Source of the DNA: Magnetococcus sp. PR-3
Lineage (GTDB): Bacteria; Pseudomonadota; Magnetococcia; Magnetococcales; Magnetococcaceae
Direction: 5' to 3'
DNA: 64,000 bases
NCBI RefSeq assembly: GCF_036689865.1
Contig: NZ_JBAHUQ010000012.1
Coordinates: forward strand, 62,001 to 126,000
Position 1 is the stretch's first letter, and every line of letters begins with the position of its first letter. Positions 34,101 to 42,831 of the stretch are shown here, one piece after another. The notes under the pieces are model-generated. The model was not told the DNA's origin, made no database searches, and saw nothing but the letters and a program-made list of their open reading frames with translations. A program made the position numbers and the translations under genes.

Positions 34101-34239
34101 GCCAAGAACGCTCTTCTGCTGTAAGGTCAATGGTGGGGGAAGCCGTTGCATGACCAACCATTGACCATGCACAGAAGATAGAGAACAGAACCTTAGCAAG
34201 CCTAGAAAAGCTTGACCGTTTTGTAGATGAGCTTCCCAT
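31177..34239 (-). CDS. Cyclic-di-GMP enzyme: SBP3 sensor, two PAS, GGDEF, EAL
   Basis: This 1020-aa protein has a signal-anchor start (about 11-34), then a periplasmic solute-binding domain of family 3 (about 45-275, WAPFEFVDPQANYRGMAAEY). A membrane helix (280-300), a coiled coil, PAS domains (about 335-455 and 465-580), GGDEF (585-745) and EAL (755-1015) follow. The cyclase motif GGDEF (667-671) and inhibitory site RKSD are intact. The phosphodiesterase motifs MEALIRW, DDFGTGYSS and AEGVET are also intact, so both activities are possible. A periplasmic small molecule, amino-acid-like by family, should tune it. It lies inside the mobile element. Confidence 0.93.
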   Translation of the reverse strand: MGSSSTKRSSFSRLAKVLFSIFCAWSMVGHATASPTIDLTAEERSWLQDHPEFRMAVDTDWAPFEFVDPQANYRGMAAEYMRLVEKKLGIQFQIDKQRKWPEMIKAVENRDLDIFSCVVRTFQRETYANFTKPYLTFPMVIVTLEDQSFVDGIQDLIKHNHTVSVVESYASHELLVQNFPKLALHPSANVKEGLELVSSGQVFGFIGNLAVVSQVMRESGLTNLKISGQTPFRFELSMAVRSDWPELVPILQKALDSITQEEQDQIFNKWIRVDFSQQVDYTIVGYAITIGGLIIGFIIYWNRRLKAEINQRHQTELELKAEIEQRHQTEINLKRSKESFDKAQAIAHIGNWDWDIENGTLAWSDEIYRIFGQSPQAFAATYEAFVESIHPDDRQLVQNAVAASLEDAGIEYEIEHRVVQPDGNERIVREIGHVLRNQEGTPIYMRGTVQDVTDFRSTEEKLILSKLVIENASEAILITDHKGQIVDVNPAYEQVTGYSASEVIGKNPNVTQSGRHDKSFYNAMWAKIRQTGRWEGEIWDRRKNGEVFPKWLTINTIKNRRDEISHYMGIFTDISRQKSTEENLEKLAFYDPLTSLPNRALFRDRLNHEMSLTSRIGGSLSIFFINLDRFKYVNDTFGHDVGDELLIEVSSRTVDCLRKSDTVCRLGGDEFTVILPDPGSAESVSQVARHIIEALQKPFQLKGHEVFIGASVGIAMFPADGNDFETLTKNADLAMYQAKDAGRGTLRFYTPEMNLKSELRLSLEADLRKALELGQFTLFYQPKIEVGSNKISGMEALIRWIHPTKGMVSPVDFIPLAEETGLIIPLGEWILETACSQTKAWLDTTGTELRVAVNLSAKQFQDPELLNKVQATLERTGLPVRLLELEITESVVMDDVESAIETIDALKALGIYISIDDFGTGYSSLSYLKRFPLHSLKIDQSFVRDLTVDSDDAAIVESIISMAKAMRLAVIAEGVETEEQLGFLEQKQCGHIQGYFFSKPLPTDEFEAYFKSCDNSCLTE

Positions 34240-34441
34240 AGCAACCTCGTCATGCCATAAAAACGACTAATTCTTGCAAAGCTGAATATATCACTTTTCC
34301 TTGTACTGGGGTATTCATATAAGAGATTCAATATTCAAAAAAAACACAACATCTTGCTCCCACCTTACTGCTAAACTCCAGCCCTTATCATTTTGTTATT
34401 AGTCATACTTATTTAAGGATCAGCAGGCGTTTTGCCAGAGT

Positions 34442-35410
34442 CTAATACTTACTTATAGCCATTTTGAGTTTCTCTTTTACGCTTTTACGTAAGGTTGGAG
34501 GCTCCAACACCTCTACACCAGAACCATGGCGGAGGATGTCCATGATCAGTTCGGTATCGTTGGCGTAAGGCACCTTTAGGATGTAATAGCCCTCTGCATC
34601 GAATTCCCCCTCCTGCTGGGAGTGCCAATGCTGATGGGCAACCCAGCGGGCTTCTTCTGGTGAAAAACGCAAAACGGCGGTTTGCACATCGGTACCGGAG
34701 AAAATGCCATACCCCGCTCGGACATGCTCATCCAGTTGGGTACTATCCACCTCAATGGCCGGTTCGTTCAGCGACTCCACTTGCCTGATGGCATCCATAC
34801 CAAAGCTGCGTAGGGCATCCCGCTCATGGCACCAAGTGTCCAAGTACCAGCTATCCCGGTAAAACACCAGCCTCTGGGGAGAAACTTCCCGATCCAAATG
34901 GTCATCCCGGCGTCGGTTATGGTGACGGATCTTCAGCCGCTTACGGGAAAGCACTCCAGCAGCTACCTCCTGAAACAGCCTGGGCTCCACTGTGCGCCCG
35001 GCGATATGTACTACGCTGATATGGTTGGCCACCTCATCAGCATTGTGGCCTCCGGATTCCAGCATAATACGCAGGCGAGTTTTCAACGGTTCGATCTGAC
35101 TGCCCAGCAAGCCCGGTTGAAGATTGCTTAGCAGATGCTCCATGGTGAGAAGCGCGTAGATCTCTGAGGCGTTGAACCAGACACCCGGCAACGTCGTCTT
35201 GTCCCAGCCGTTCTTTCCCCCCTCAAAACGGTATCCACGCCCCTTACGATCCCAAATGATAGGGGCGCTAAGGCGATCCCGCAGGTATTCGATATCCCGT
35301 TTCACCGTGGCACGAGAGACCTCCATCTCCTCCACCAATTCATGAATGGAAACTGCCCGCCCTGCAGAGAGCAGGCCGGTGATGCGATAAAAGCGTTCGG
35401 TGCGATCCAT
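34442..35410 (-). CDS. WYL-domain transcriptional regulator (YafY-like)
   Basis: This 322-aa protein has an N-terminal helix-turn-helix (SIHELVEEMEVSRATVKRDI), then a WYL domain (about residues 130-245: LKIRHHNRRRDD, PQRLVFYRDSWYLDTWCHER, FGMDAIRQVESL) and a C-terminal WCX-type part (VLRFSPEEARWVAHQHW). WYL regulators bind nucleic acids or nucleotides and often control phage-defence or stress genes. It is divergent from the recombinase cluster and faces away from it, with GGDEF-EAL and the unknown pair downstream on the same strand. Confidence 0.9.
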   Translation of the reverse strand: MDRTERFYRITGLLSAGRAVSIHELVEEMEVSRATVKRDIEYLRDRLSAPIIWDRKGRGYRFEGGKNGWDKTTLPGVWFNASEIYALLTMEHLLSNLQPGLLGSQIEPLKTRLRIMLESGGHNADEVANHISVVHIAGRTVEPRLFQEVAAGVLSRKRLKIRHHNRRRDDHLDREVSPQRLVFYRDSWYLDTWCHERDALRSFGMDAIRQVESLNEPAIEVDSTQLDEHVRAGYGIFSGTDVQTAVLRFSPEEARWVAHQHWHSQQEGEFDAEGYYILKVPYANDTELIMDILRHGSGVEVLEPPTLRKSVKEKLKMAISKY

Positions 35411-35608
35411 AGGTACTCAACCCATCTTCTAGTTCTTCGATCCCCAAACAGATGCAAGCATCATACGCACCTTTTCGCTACGACTTATTTGTTTTCTACA
35501 CTCTACATCAACCCATTGATTTCTCTGTTTCTTCGAAAGTTCTCCTGCTACATCTGGTTCCCGAACCATAAAGACGAACTCGGTCAAAAATCGGATTGGT
35601 TGGGAATC

Positions 35609-35809
35609 ATGAAAACCGGATACGACCCAGATTTGATGAGTGCAGAAGAACGGCTGGAAGAGGTGGCTTCCATCATTGCCACAGGCATCGTTAGGCTGTT
35701 CAACAAGCGCGCAAAACAATCTGAAAACTCAGAGATTATTTGCCTGGATAAAAGCGCCGAACAGAGCGTACATGTCATGGAGAAAACAGACCACGGGAGA
35801 AGCCCATGA
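35609..35809 (+). CDS. 66-aa companion of DUF2924/recombinase cluster
   Basis: This small protein starts at ATG 35609 (MKTGYDPDLMSAEERLEEVA, then IIATGIVRLFNKR). Proteins with this DP-x-x-L-x-x-EERL-x-E start are usually encoded just before DUF2924 and a serine recombinase in proteobacterial islands. It overlaps the DUF2924 gene by 4 bases. The frame extends further upstream, but without a plausible start. Function unknown. Confidence 0.68.
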   Translation: MKTGYDPDLMSAEERLEEVASIIATGIVRLFNKRAKQSENSEIICLDKSAEQSVHVMEKTDHGRSP

Positions 35810-36255
35810 CACAGAACATAATGAAACGATTGGCAGAACTTCCAGAGATGAGCACCCAAAAACTCAAAACCTTATGGCGCGAATTGTTTAACAAGGAGCC
35901 CCCAGGATATGACCGCCGCTTCATGATCAAGCGTTTGGCTTATCGCATCCAGGAACTGGCTTACGGAGGCCATTCGGAAGAGACCAAAGCACGACTTCAA
36001 CAACTGGCCAACGATGATGTGCTTCAGGCCCGAGTACACATCAACCAACGATCAGATGGCTACCCCTTGCCGGGGACCAAACTAATTCGGGAATGGAAAG
36101 GAACCGAGCACAGCGTAACGGTTCAGGAGGGTGGATTTGAATACCAGGGACGTCCCTTTGGAAGCCTCTCAGCAGTAGCTAGGGAGATTACCGGCACCCG
36201 CTGGAATGGATGGACTTTCTTCGGCATTAAACGGCCAGGAAAGGTGAAGCAATGA
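35806..36255 (+). CDS. DUF2924 protein
   Basis: This 149-aa protein begins MTQNIMKRLAELPEMSTQK and has the family pattern LWRELFNKEPPGYDRRFMIKRL, LAYRIQELAYGG, LPGTKLIREWKG and ITGTRWNGWTFFGIKR. DUF2924 genes are almost always paired with a large serine recombinase, as here, with 4-base overlaps on both sides. It may help the recombinase bind or choose sites; this is inferred from the constant linkage. Confidence 0.9.
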   Translation: MTQNIMKRLAELPEMSTQKLKTLWRELFNKEPPGYDRRFMIKRLAYRIQELAYGGHSEETKARLQQLANDDVLQARVHINQRSDGYPLPGTKLIREWKGTEHSVTVQEGGFEYQGRPFGSLSAVAREITGTRWNGWTFFGIKRPGKVKQ

Positions 36256-37601
36256 ACCGCAAGAAAACCACGACACCCAAAGTAAGGTGCGCCATCTACA
36301 CCCGGAAGAGCACCGAAGAGGGGTTGGACATGGAGTTCAACTCTCTGGATGCTCAGCATGAAGCTTGTGCAGCCTACATTGCCAGTCAACGATCTCAAGG
36401 GTGGCACCTGCTACCGGACCGTTACGACGATGGCGGCTTTACCGGTGGTAATATGGAACGCCCTGCCCTCAAACGGCTGATGGCTGATATCGAGTCCGGC
36501 TTGGTGGACATTGTGGTCTGCTACAAGGTGGACCGCCTTTCTCGCTCCCTGCTGGATTTCTCCCAGCTTATCCAGGTATTCGAAAGACACAACACCTCCT
36601 TCGTCTCCATAACTCAGCAGTTTTCTACGACCACCTCCATGGGGCGGCTGACCCTTAACATGCTGCTGAGTTTTGCCCAGTATGAACGGGAGGTAATCGC
36701 CGAGCGGATCCGCGACAAGTTCGCAGCCTCCCGCCGTAAGGGCATGTGGATGGGGGGCGTCCCACCCCTGGGTTACGACGTTGTGGACCGGAAATTGGTG
36801 ATTAACCAGGAAGAGGCGGATTTAGTGAATAAGATCTTCAAGCGCTTCACCCAGCTTGGATCTGCTACAGAACTGATGCGTGAACTTAACGATGCTGGCT
36901 ACCACACCAAAGCGTGGACTACCCAGTCAGGCAAATTTCGCATAGGAAAGCCTTTTGACAAGGGGGCCCTCTACCGGATTTTGAATAACCGCACCTATCT
37001 GGGGGAAGCAGTACACAAGGACCAAGCCTATCCGGGAGAGCATGAGGCAATCATATCTCAGGATTTATGGCAGCGGGTACGTAGTATCAATGCTCGAAAC
37101 AGCCATCAAAGGGCAAACGCTAGCCGTATTCAAACCAGCTCCCCCTTAAAAGGGATCATCCGCTGTGGCCACTGCAACCGCTCCATGAAGCCCAGCCACA
37201 CCCGTAAGAAGGGACGGCAGTACCGTTACTACACCTGCATGAAAGCCACTAAGAGCGGCCACTCGGCCTGCCCAGTGAGAAGCGTGCCTGCGGGAGAAAT
37301 AGAAAACATCGTTTTGGATCAGATTCAATCCATTCTGACCACGCCAGAGATGGTGGTGAAGATCTGGCGCTCTGCCAACCAAGAAGGGATCTCCATGACT
37401 GAACGTGAGGTGGTTGCAACTCTACAGAGCATACCCCCCATCTGGGAAGAACTATTCCCCTTGGAACAGTCCCGCTTGATTCAGCTACTGGTCACCCGAG
37501 CAGAAGTGACCACCAGCGGCCTGGAGTTGGAAATTCGCGGAGATGGCCTGGAAGGATTGATCAAAGAATTGCGGGAGGAAGAACTATGCACACTGAACTA
37601 A
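36252..37601 (+). CDS. Large serine recombinase
   Basis: This 449-aa protein has a resolvase domain at the N-terminus with the catalytic serine in YTRKST (Ser20) and arginines in VDRLSRSLLDF. A recombinase domain follows (about 180-280), then a zinc ribbon (GIIRCGHCNRSMKPS, later TCMKATKSGHSACP) and a short helical tail. It should integrate and excise the element. At 449 residues it is at the short end for large serine recombinases. It is co-transcribed with the DUF2924 gene upstream and overlaps the next gene by 16 bases. Confidence 0.93.
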   Translation: MNRKKTTTPKVRCAIYTRKSTEEGLDMEFNSLDAQHEACAAYIASQRSQGWHLLPDRYDDGGFTGGNMERPALKRLMADIESGLVDIVVCYKVDRLSRSLLDFSQLIQVFERHNTSFVSITQQFSTTTSMGRLTLNMLLSFAQYEREVIAERIRDKFAASRRKGMWMGGVPPLGYDVVDRKLVINQEEADLVNKIFKRFTQLGSATELMRELNDAGYHTKAWTTQSGKFRIGKPFDKGALYRILNNRTYLGEAVHKDQAYPGEHEAIISQDLWQRVRSINARNSHQRANASRIQTSSPLKGIIRCGHCNRSMKPSHTRKKGRQYRYYTCMKATKSGHSACPVRSVPAGEIENIVLDQIQSILTTPEMVVKIWRSANQEGISMTEREVVATLQSIPPIWEELFPLEQSRLIQLLVTRAEVTTSGLELEIRGDGLEGLIKELREEELCTLN

Positions 37602-38008
37602 GCCCCGACGGGCGTAACATCATCATCCGTATCCCGCTGCACCTCAAAAGGCAAGGAGGGCGCAAGAAGGTCCTTCCCCCTCAAGGAATTGATAGCATTT
37701 TTGCTGAGCCACATGTGCAAGATGAGGCTCTACTCAAAGCCCTGGGGCGTGCGCATCGTTGGTTGAATATGTTGGAGAATGGCAAGGCTGCATCCATCAA
37801 AGCGCTTGCAGCAAAAGAAGATATGGACCCCTCTTACATCATGCGTACTTTGCGTTTGACTCTGCTGGCCCCTGACATCGTCAAACAAATTTTGGATGGT
37901 CGTAAACCAGAAAACATCACGTTGGAGCGCTTTCGAAAATCGTTTCCACAGGCATGGAAAAAACAGCATGTCTATTTTTTAATATCTAAAGGAAACATAT
38001 ATTTGTGA
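37586..38008 (+). CDS. Recombinase-linked protein, putative helix-turn-helix
   Basis: This 140-aa protein (MHTELSPDGRNIIIRIPLHL) commonly follows DUF2924/recombinase pairs. The middle looks like a KorB-type helix-turn-helix (SIKALAAKEDMDPSYIMRTLRL), and the end has APDIVKQILDGRKPENITLE. It overlaps the recombinase by 16 bases. DNA binding near the recombination site is likely but unproven. It is the last gene of the element on the right. Confidence 0.72.
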   Translation: MHTELSPDGRNIIIRIPLHLKRQGGRKKVLPPQGIDSIFAEPHVQDEALLKALGRAHRWLNMLENGKAASIKALAAKEDMDPSYIMRTLRLTLLAPDIVKQILDGRKPENITLERFRKSFPQAWKKQHVYFLISKGNIYL

Positions 38009-38078
38009 GTTCTGCAATTCAACTTACTGTAATGAGACAACAACACTTCATTACCATCACAACTCAAAAGGGGCCCAA

Positions 38079-41000
38079 TTAATTTGTTGAGGATAGATTA
38101 TAATTCATCCGTTCAGCTAAACCCCCTAAAAATGCTAATAGCTCCTTTTTCTTAATGGGTTTGGTCAGATGACCATCACAGCCTGCATCCAGGCTATGTT
38201 GATTAGCTTCTGAAAAAGCATGGGCAGAAAGTGCATAAATAGGGACTTTAGAACGTGAATTTTCTTGCTCCCAGGCTCGGATTTCCCGAGTAGCTGTGTA
38301 ACCATCCATTTCTGGCATCTGGACATCCATGAGTACCAAGTGATAGTTGGTGCCCTGCCGAAACGCTTGAACAGCATCCAACCCATTGGTCACAAAAGTA
38401 AGCTGGTGGGGACTATTCTTTAGATAGGCTTTAAGCAGCGTGATATTGTCTTCGGCATCTTCGGCAATCAAGATGTTTAGTGATGTGATCTTCTCTTCCG
38501 TCAAAGGCTTTTTTTGGACTGCCCTTGAAACATGTTGATCAGGCTTGGCCTTTGGCAAAGGGATCGAAAATGAAAAGCTACTACCCTTATTTTCTACACT
38601 GGTAACACGAATCGTCCCCTTCATTTTTTCAATGATTCTTTGACAGATGGTCAAACCCAACCCAGTCCCACCAAATCTACGACTGATACTTGAATCCGCC
38701 TGTGAAAAGGGTTTGAAAATTATGTCGAGCATTTTATCTGGAATACCTATGCCCGTATCCTTTACGCTGAAAAGACAGTGACCCTGGTCGTCCGGCTCTA
38801 CTTGAATATCAATGCCACCCCTAGAGGTAAACTTCAGTGCGTTTCCTGTCAGGTTTATTAATACCTGACGTAATCGGGACATATCACCCACTACCCACTC
38901 GGGAATGAGAGGGTCGATCGAGATGGTTAATCGCAACCCTTTTTCACGGGCTGGATAGATAAAAATATTATCGATTTCACTAATGAGCGCCCTCACCTGG
39001 AAGGCTTGTGACTCCAACATCAATTGACCGGATTCAATTTTTGAAAGATCTAAAATATCATTAATCAAAGCTAACAGCCCTTCGCCAGCACTATGAGAGA
39101 CCTCAAGATAGTGCTGCCGTTCGGTATCTTGTTCGCTTTCAAGAAGCAACTCTGCCATACCCAGGATCACATTCATTGGGGTACGAATCTCATGACTCAT
39201 CGTGGCAAGAAATTCGGTTTTTGCACGACTGGCTTGTTCAGCTTGACGCTTAGCTTCTTCTGCTTGTGCTTTAGCTTTTTCAAGCTCCGCCTGAGCTTTT
39301 TTTAGATCTGTAATATCCTTATGGATTCCACTCATTCTCAACGGAGATCCACTATTATCTCGGGCCATTACGCGCCCACTGTTTAGAATCCAAACCCAAT
39401 ACCCCTGCTTATGGCGCATTCTAAGTTCAAGCTCAAATTTCGAATCAATATTTTCCAGATGTGCACGCAGAGCTTCCTGAGCCTTCTGTTTATCATCTGG
39501 ATGGATTAACGCTTGCCAGCTCTGAAGAGTAGGATTGATCTCTTCTCGATCATAACCCAGCATGGCAAGCCATTCATCACTGAGAAACGCATCATCCGTT
39601 ACGGGATCCCAATCCCAAAAACCTGTATTAGAAGCTGCTAAAGAGATCTTCAACCTCTCTTCACTCTCTTTAAGGGTCTTTTCTGCTTTTAACCTGGCAC
39701 TAATGTCACGGAACACCACGACCGCACCGACGATCTCAGACTCTTCCCGGATAGGGGCCACCTTGAACTCAACAGGAATGGCGTCACCATTACGGGTCCA
39801 AAAGGTATCATCATCGACAAACCGGACAACACCATCCTGAGTCGTTTTTAAAACTGGACATTCTTCTGGGCGATATTGCTCACCATCAGGATGGGCATAG
39901 TGGATTCGTTCATGTTGGGGGTTCTGTAAAAGCTCTTTGGCTGACCATCCCAATGATTTTTCAGCTGCTGGATTAAGGAATGTCATACACCCTTGTCGAT
40001 CCACACCGAATATACCGTCCCCCACGGCATTAAGAATGGATTCGTTATAGCGGCTTAATCTTTCGATCGCCTGTTCGGCCTCTTTTCTTTTTGTAATATC
40101 CTCCTTTACAGCAATGTAATGCGTGCTAACACCATCTCCATCACGTATAGGGGAAATGGAAGCGTGTTCCCAATAGATACTGCCGTCCTTCCGTTTGTTC
40201 GCAAAAACACCTGTCCATTGACGCCCTTGTGAAATTGTTTTCCACAACTCTGTATAGTACGACTTGGGTTGCAAACCAGAACTTAGAACGCGAGGATTTT
40301 GCCCTTTAACTTCCTCCGCATGATATCCAGTAACCTGTTCAAAGTGCGGGTTTACATATTCAATGGCTCCTGTCAAATCAGTGATGACAACGGAGACAGG
40401 AGCCTGTTCCACAGCTCTCCGCAATTGGCGCATTTCACGTGTCAACTCGAGATGACTGGAAACATCCTGAAAGACCAATACCAAGCCACTCTCGCGATTC
40501 GAGTGGTCAATAGAGGTGAGTGAAAAATTGACTTGGCGTGACTCACCACTAGTAGAAAGGAGCTGTAATTCTTCATAGCTGACTGGCGATTGTCGTGCTT
40601 CTTCAAATACAAACCGACCGTCCGTGATGCTGTTACCACTCACTGGCAGCCTAAACCTATCCAGTATTTGCTTACCGAGAAGTGCCGTTTCTTTTTCTCC
40701 GATCAGCCTTTCCGCTTCTTTGTTCACAACCTCAACACGGCCATCATGATCGAGACCGCACACCCCTTCATGCAAAGCTCCGAGCAGATTGATCAAGTGG
40801 GTTCTTCTTATAATGGTTGCAAATCGAAGCAAATCTCCCTCTGACGTTAAAGGACGAATATCAAGCTGTACGGTACAGGGCAAAACACCACCTGAATAAG
40901 TATGCAAACTGGCATCAAATTCTGTTGCCTTATTTTGTTCAAGCAGAGTGGTAATGCGCTTACGTACTTCAGAGCCCACAAAAAAACGCGTAAAAGGCTC

Positions 41001-41927
41001 CCCTTTAAATGTCCTTCCCTCCCCACCCAACATCACTTCTAAAGCAGGATTCACCTCAAGAATGCTTCCATGCTTATCAAGCAATACAAGACCTTGACTC
41101 ATTGATTGAATGATCGTGTTGAAACGTTTATCTGAAGCCATGAGCCTACGGCTGGCAAAGGTCGATGCAAGCGCTAAAAGTATGATCAGGCTGGTAACAG
41201 CAGCAACAGCCCAAGCCAACATGGTGGGGTTATTTGGATTGATATTATTTTGGCTACCGCTAGGTATAAAATAGGCGGCTTCCATCGCGGTATAGTGCAT
41301 GCCAGATATGGCCGACCCCATCACAACGGAACTGATGATCTGTTGCCACCTTTGGCCTAAAGAAAAAGGCATATCACGGACAGTAAAACGTATGGCCAGG
41401 GCAATGATAGCCAATAGAACAGCCACCACGATTGAAGCTAAAAACCAAGCCAAGTCATAGCGCAAGATGCCATCAAGACGCATGGCCGCCATGCCAGTAT
41501 AGTGCATGGTACCAATACCACCCCCCATCACCAAACCACTTCCCAAAAGCTTGAGACGTGACAAGGTTGAGCGACTGATTACCTGCAGAGCTACGGCAGC
41601 AGCCAAAACACCGGGTAGCATTGAAAAAAAGGTGATGAATGGATCGTAAAAAATTCCGCAATCTAATTTAAAAGCCAGCATACCAATGAAGTGCATGGCC
41701 CAGATACCTGCACCCAAAGCCAAAGCTCCAAGAATAAGCCAGACGTAGTAGCCCTTTCCTGTTTTGGCACTTTCACGCATCCTTCCTGACAAATAGAAAG
41801 ATACCCACGATGCAAAAATGGCAATAAATATGGAGATGGTCACCAAAAAGGGATCATAGCTACTCTCGTAGGCACGGAAGGTCTCCTCTGGTCCAGAAAG
41901 GAAACTCAAATATGGGCCAAGATCCAT
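38079..41927 (-). CDS. Hybrid histidine kinase: MHYT, five PAS, HisKA, HATPase, REC
   Basis: This 1282-aa membrane protein has a seven-helix MHYT sensor (residues about 25-255) with the motifs MHFIGM, MHYTGM and MHYTAM. These are proposed to bind copper and sense O2, CO or NO. Five PAS-like domains follow (about 265-375, 376-495, 500-615, 622-745, 755-875), then a coiled coil, the kinase with His912 (SHEIRTP), the ATPase with FGGTGLGL, and a receiver with Asp1201 (LVLMDVQMPEMDGY). No output gene is adjacent. It is convergent with the recombinase cluster and is the first host-type gene. Confidence 0.95.
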   Translation of the reverse strand: MDLGPYLSFLSGPEETFRAYESSYDPFLVTISIFIAIFASWVSFYLSGRMRESAKTGKGYYVWLILGALALGAGIWAMHFIGMLAFKLDCGIFYDPFITFFSMLPGVLAAAVALQVISRSTLSRLKLLGSGLVMGGGIGTMHYTGMAAMRLDGILRYDLAWFLASIVVAVLLAIIALAIRFTVRDMPFSLGQRWQQIISSVVMGSAISGMHYTAMEAAYFIPSGSQNNINPNNPTMLAWAVAAVTSLIILLALASTFASRRLMASDKRFNTIIQSMSQGLVLLDKHGSILEVNPALEVMLGGEGRTFKGEPFTRFFVGSEVRKRITTLLEQNKATEFDASLHTYSGGVLPCTVQLDIRPLTSEGDLLRFATIIRRTHLINLLGALHEGVCGLDHDGRVEVVNKEAERLIGEKETALLGKQILDRFRLPVSGNSITDGRFVFEEARQSPVSYEELQLLSTSGESRQVNFSLTSIDHSNRESGLVLVFQDVSSHLELTREMRQLRRAVEQAPVSVVITDLTGAIEYVNPHFEQVTGYHAEEVKGQNPRVLSSGLQPKSYYTELWKTISQGRQWTGVFANKRKDGSIYWEHASISPIRDGDGVSTHYIAVKEDITKRKEAEQAIERLSRYNESILNAVGDGIFGVDRQGCMTFLNPAAEKSLGWSAKELLQNPQHERIHYAHPDGEQYRPEECPVLKTTQDGVVRFVDDDTFWTRNGDAIPVEFKVAPIREESEIVGAVVVFRDISARLKAEKTLKESEERLKISLAASNTGFWDWDPVTDDAFLSDEWLAMLGYDREEINPTLQSWQALIHPDDKQKAQEALRAHLENIDSKFELELRMRHKQGYWVWILNSGRVMARDNSGSPLRMSGIHKDITDLKKAQAELEKAKAQAEEAKRQAEQASRAKTEFLATMSHEIRTPMNVILGMAELLLESEQDTERQHYLEVSHSAGEGLLALINDILDLSKIESGQLMLESQAFQVRALISEIDNIFIYPAREKGLRLTISIDPLIPEWVVGDMSRLRQVLINLTGNALKFTSRGGIDIQVEPDDQGHCLFSVKDTGIGIPDKMLDIIFKPFSQADSSISRRFGGTGLGLTICQRIIEKMKGTIRVTSVENKGSSFSFSIPLPKAKPDQHVSRAVQKKPLTEEKITSLNILIAEDAEDNITLLKAYLKNSPHQLTFVTNGLDAVQAFRQGTNYHLVLMDVQMPEMDGYTATREIRAWEQENSRSKVPIYALSAHAFSEANQHSLDAGCDGHLTKPIKKKELLAFLGGLAERMNYNLSSTN

Positions 41928-42462
41928 TCAAACCTCCTTCTCTTCATCGCCTAGAGATATTTTCAGACTACAAGAGGCACTGACAGTCTGTCATATATCT
42001 AATCCAATATATTAGCAGACAGCTCCTCGCATTCACACAAAGGAGATCACGAAAACTCACAAAGTCTTATGATGTAAACTTATATCTTAAAACAATCGAA
42101 AAATGGGCGTAGAACATAGACACCTTATCCAATGTAAAATATTGAGTTCGACTCTAGACCTTTTTGCACCCACTTTTTTTGGAAAAACGGTCCAAACCTA
42201 GAAACACATAAACCATTGATATTAAAAATCCTTGCCCGGTCTATTTTAGCGCTTCAAAACGGACCGGGTCTGTTTTGGCCAGAGAAAGAGAGAGTATTCG
42301 GAGAGATAAGGGCCAGAATTTGGCAGAGGCGGTCTGAAATGCTAACGGCTCCCCGCAGACAGTGAGTTACGCTATCCATTGGAATAATTGGCGAAATTAG
42401 GGCACAAAAAAACCGTCGCAGAGGACGGTTTCTTGTCAGAGACAGGTTCTCTGGGACCTAAC
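41928..42462. other. Non-coding gap between hybrid kinase and tmRNA
   Basis: I see no gene here. The right end holds the tmRNA terminator. An imperfect direct repeat occurs (CCCGGTCTATTTTAGC at 42235-42250 and CCGGGTCTGTTTTGGCC at 42264-42280). Kinase promoter elements probably lie at the left end. Confidence 0.5.
42406..42431 (-). terminator. tmRNA terminator
   Basis: AAACCGTC/GACGGTTT (42410-42417 and 42424-42431) forms an 8-bp stem. On the minus strand it is followed by seven T (42412-42406). It lies 32 bases after the tmRNA 3' end. Confidence 0.85.
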
Positions 42463-42829
42463 TGGTGGAGGTGCCGGGAGTCGAACCCGGGTCCGCAATA
42501 TGTATTAAGATAGAAGGAATTACGACCATTTTGCCAACCCTCCTGCTTTGTGGCGTTTCAGGCTGGCTGACCACAAAGCCCCCGTTACCTCGGAGAACTG
42601 GGTGTCCCTGGATTTCAACCGGCCTACACAATTCCGGCTTAACCCTGCTAAAAGCTTCTGTTGCCGGGTCCGGGTTCAGACCCCGCTAACGCAGACTGTT
42701 TTAGGCAGCTGCGAGAGCCGGAGCGTAGTGCTCGTCATTGGCAATTGTAAAAGTTGGTCCTTATACGTCGGTACCATTCCGGGCCGCCTTACTAGCCGTT
42801 CCATACCCCGTCGAAGCCAGTTCACCCCC
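42463..42829 (-). ncRNA. ssrA: tmRNA (transfer-messenger RNA)
   Basis: The RNA is 367 nt and rescues stalled ribosomes. Its 5' end GGGGGTG (from 42829) pairs with CACCTCC near the 3' end to form the acceptor stem, and CCA is encoded at 42465..42463. The T arm has GGTTCGACTCC. The tag frame at 42742..42701 reads ANDEHYAPALAAA and then TAA. The acceptor stem has the G-U pair expected for alanylation. The 3' end of ssrA is a common phage integration site, but nothing here suggests it was used. Confidence 0.96.
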
Positions 42830-42831
42830 AC

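Larger units (their letters stand above)
1..38008. mobile_element. Prophage-like element with serine recombinase (left end outside window)
   Basis: Head, tail, packaging, lysis, replication and recombination genes of a lambda-type siphovirus are contiguous from position 1 to about 27.8 kb. A large serine recombinase and its companion genes close the right side at about 38.0 kb. Tail-tip genes must lie to the left of the window because the tail operon is still running at position 1. I could not identify att sites, since the left end is missing and serine integrases use very short cores. The right boundary is inferred: the next gene (38079..41927) is a host-type sensor kinase in convergent orientation. 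The stretch 28.0 to 35.4 kb holds non-phage cargo and could be a separate, older insertion. Confidence 0.8.

Noticed and set aside
42465-42689. ORF of 74 codons starting MEVPGVEPGSAICIK on the plus strand
   Set aside because: It is the complement of the tmRNA 3' half; the GVEPG-type peptide is a known artefact of reading tRNA-like genes.
42406-42829. Integration of the element at the 3' end of ssrA
   Set aside because: The tmRNA end is intact, lies 4.4 kb from the recombinase cluster with a host gene between, and the recombinase is of the serine type.
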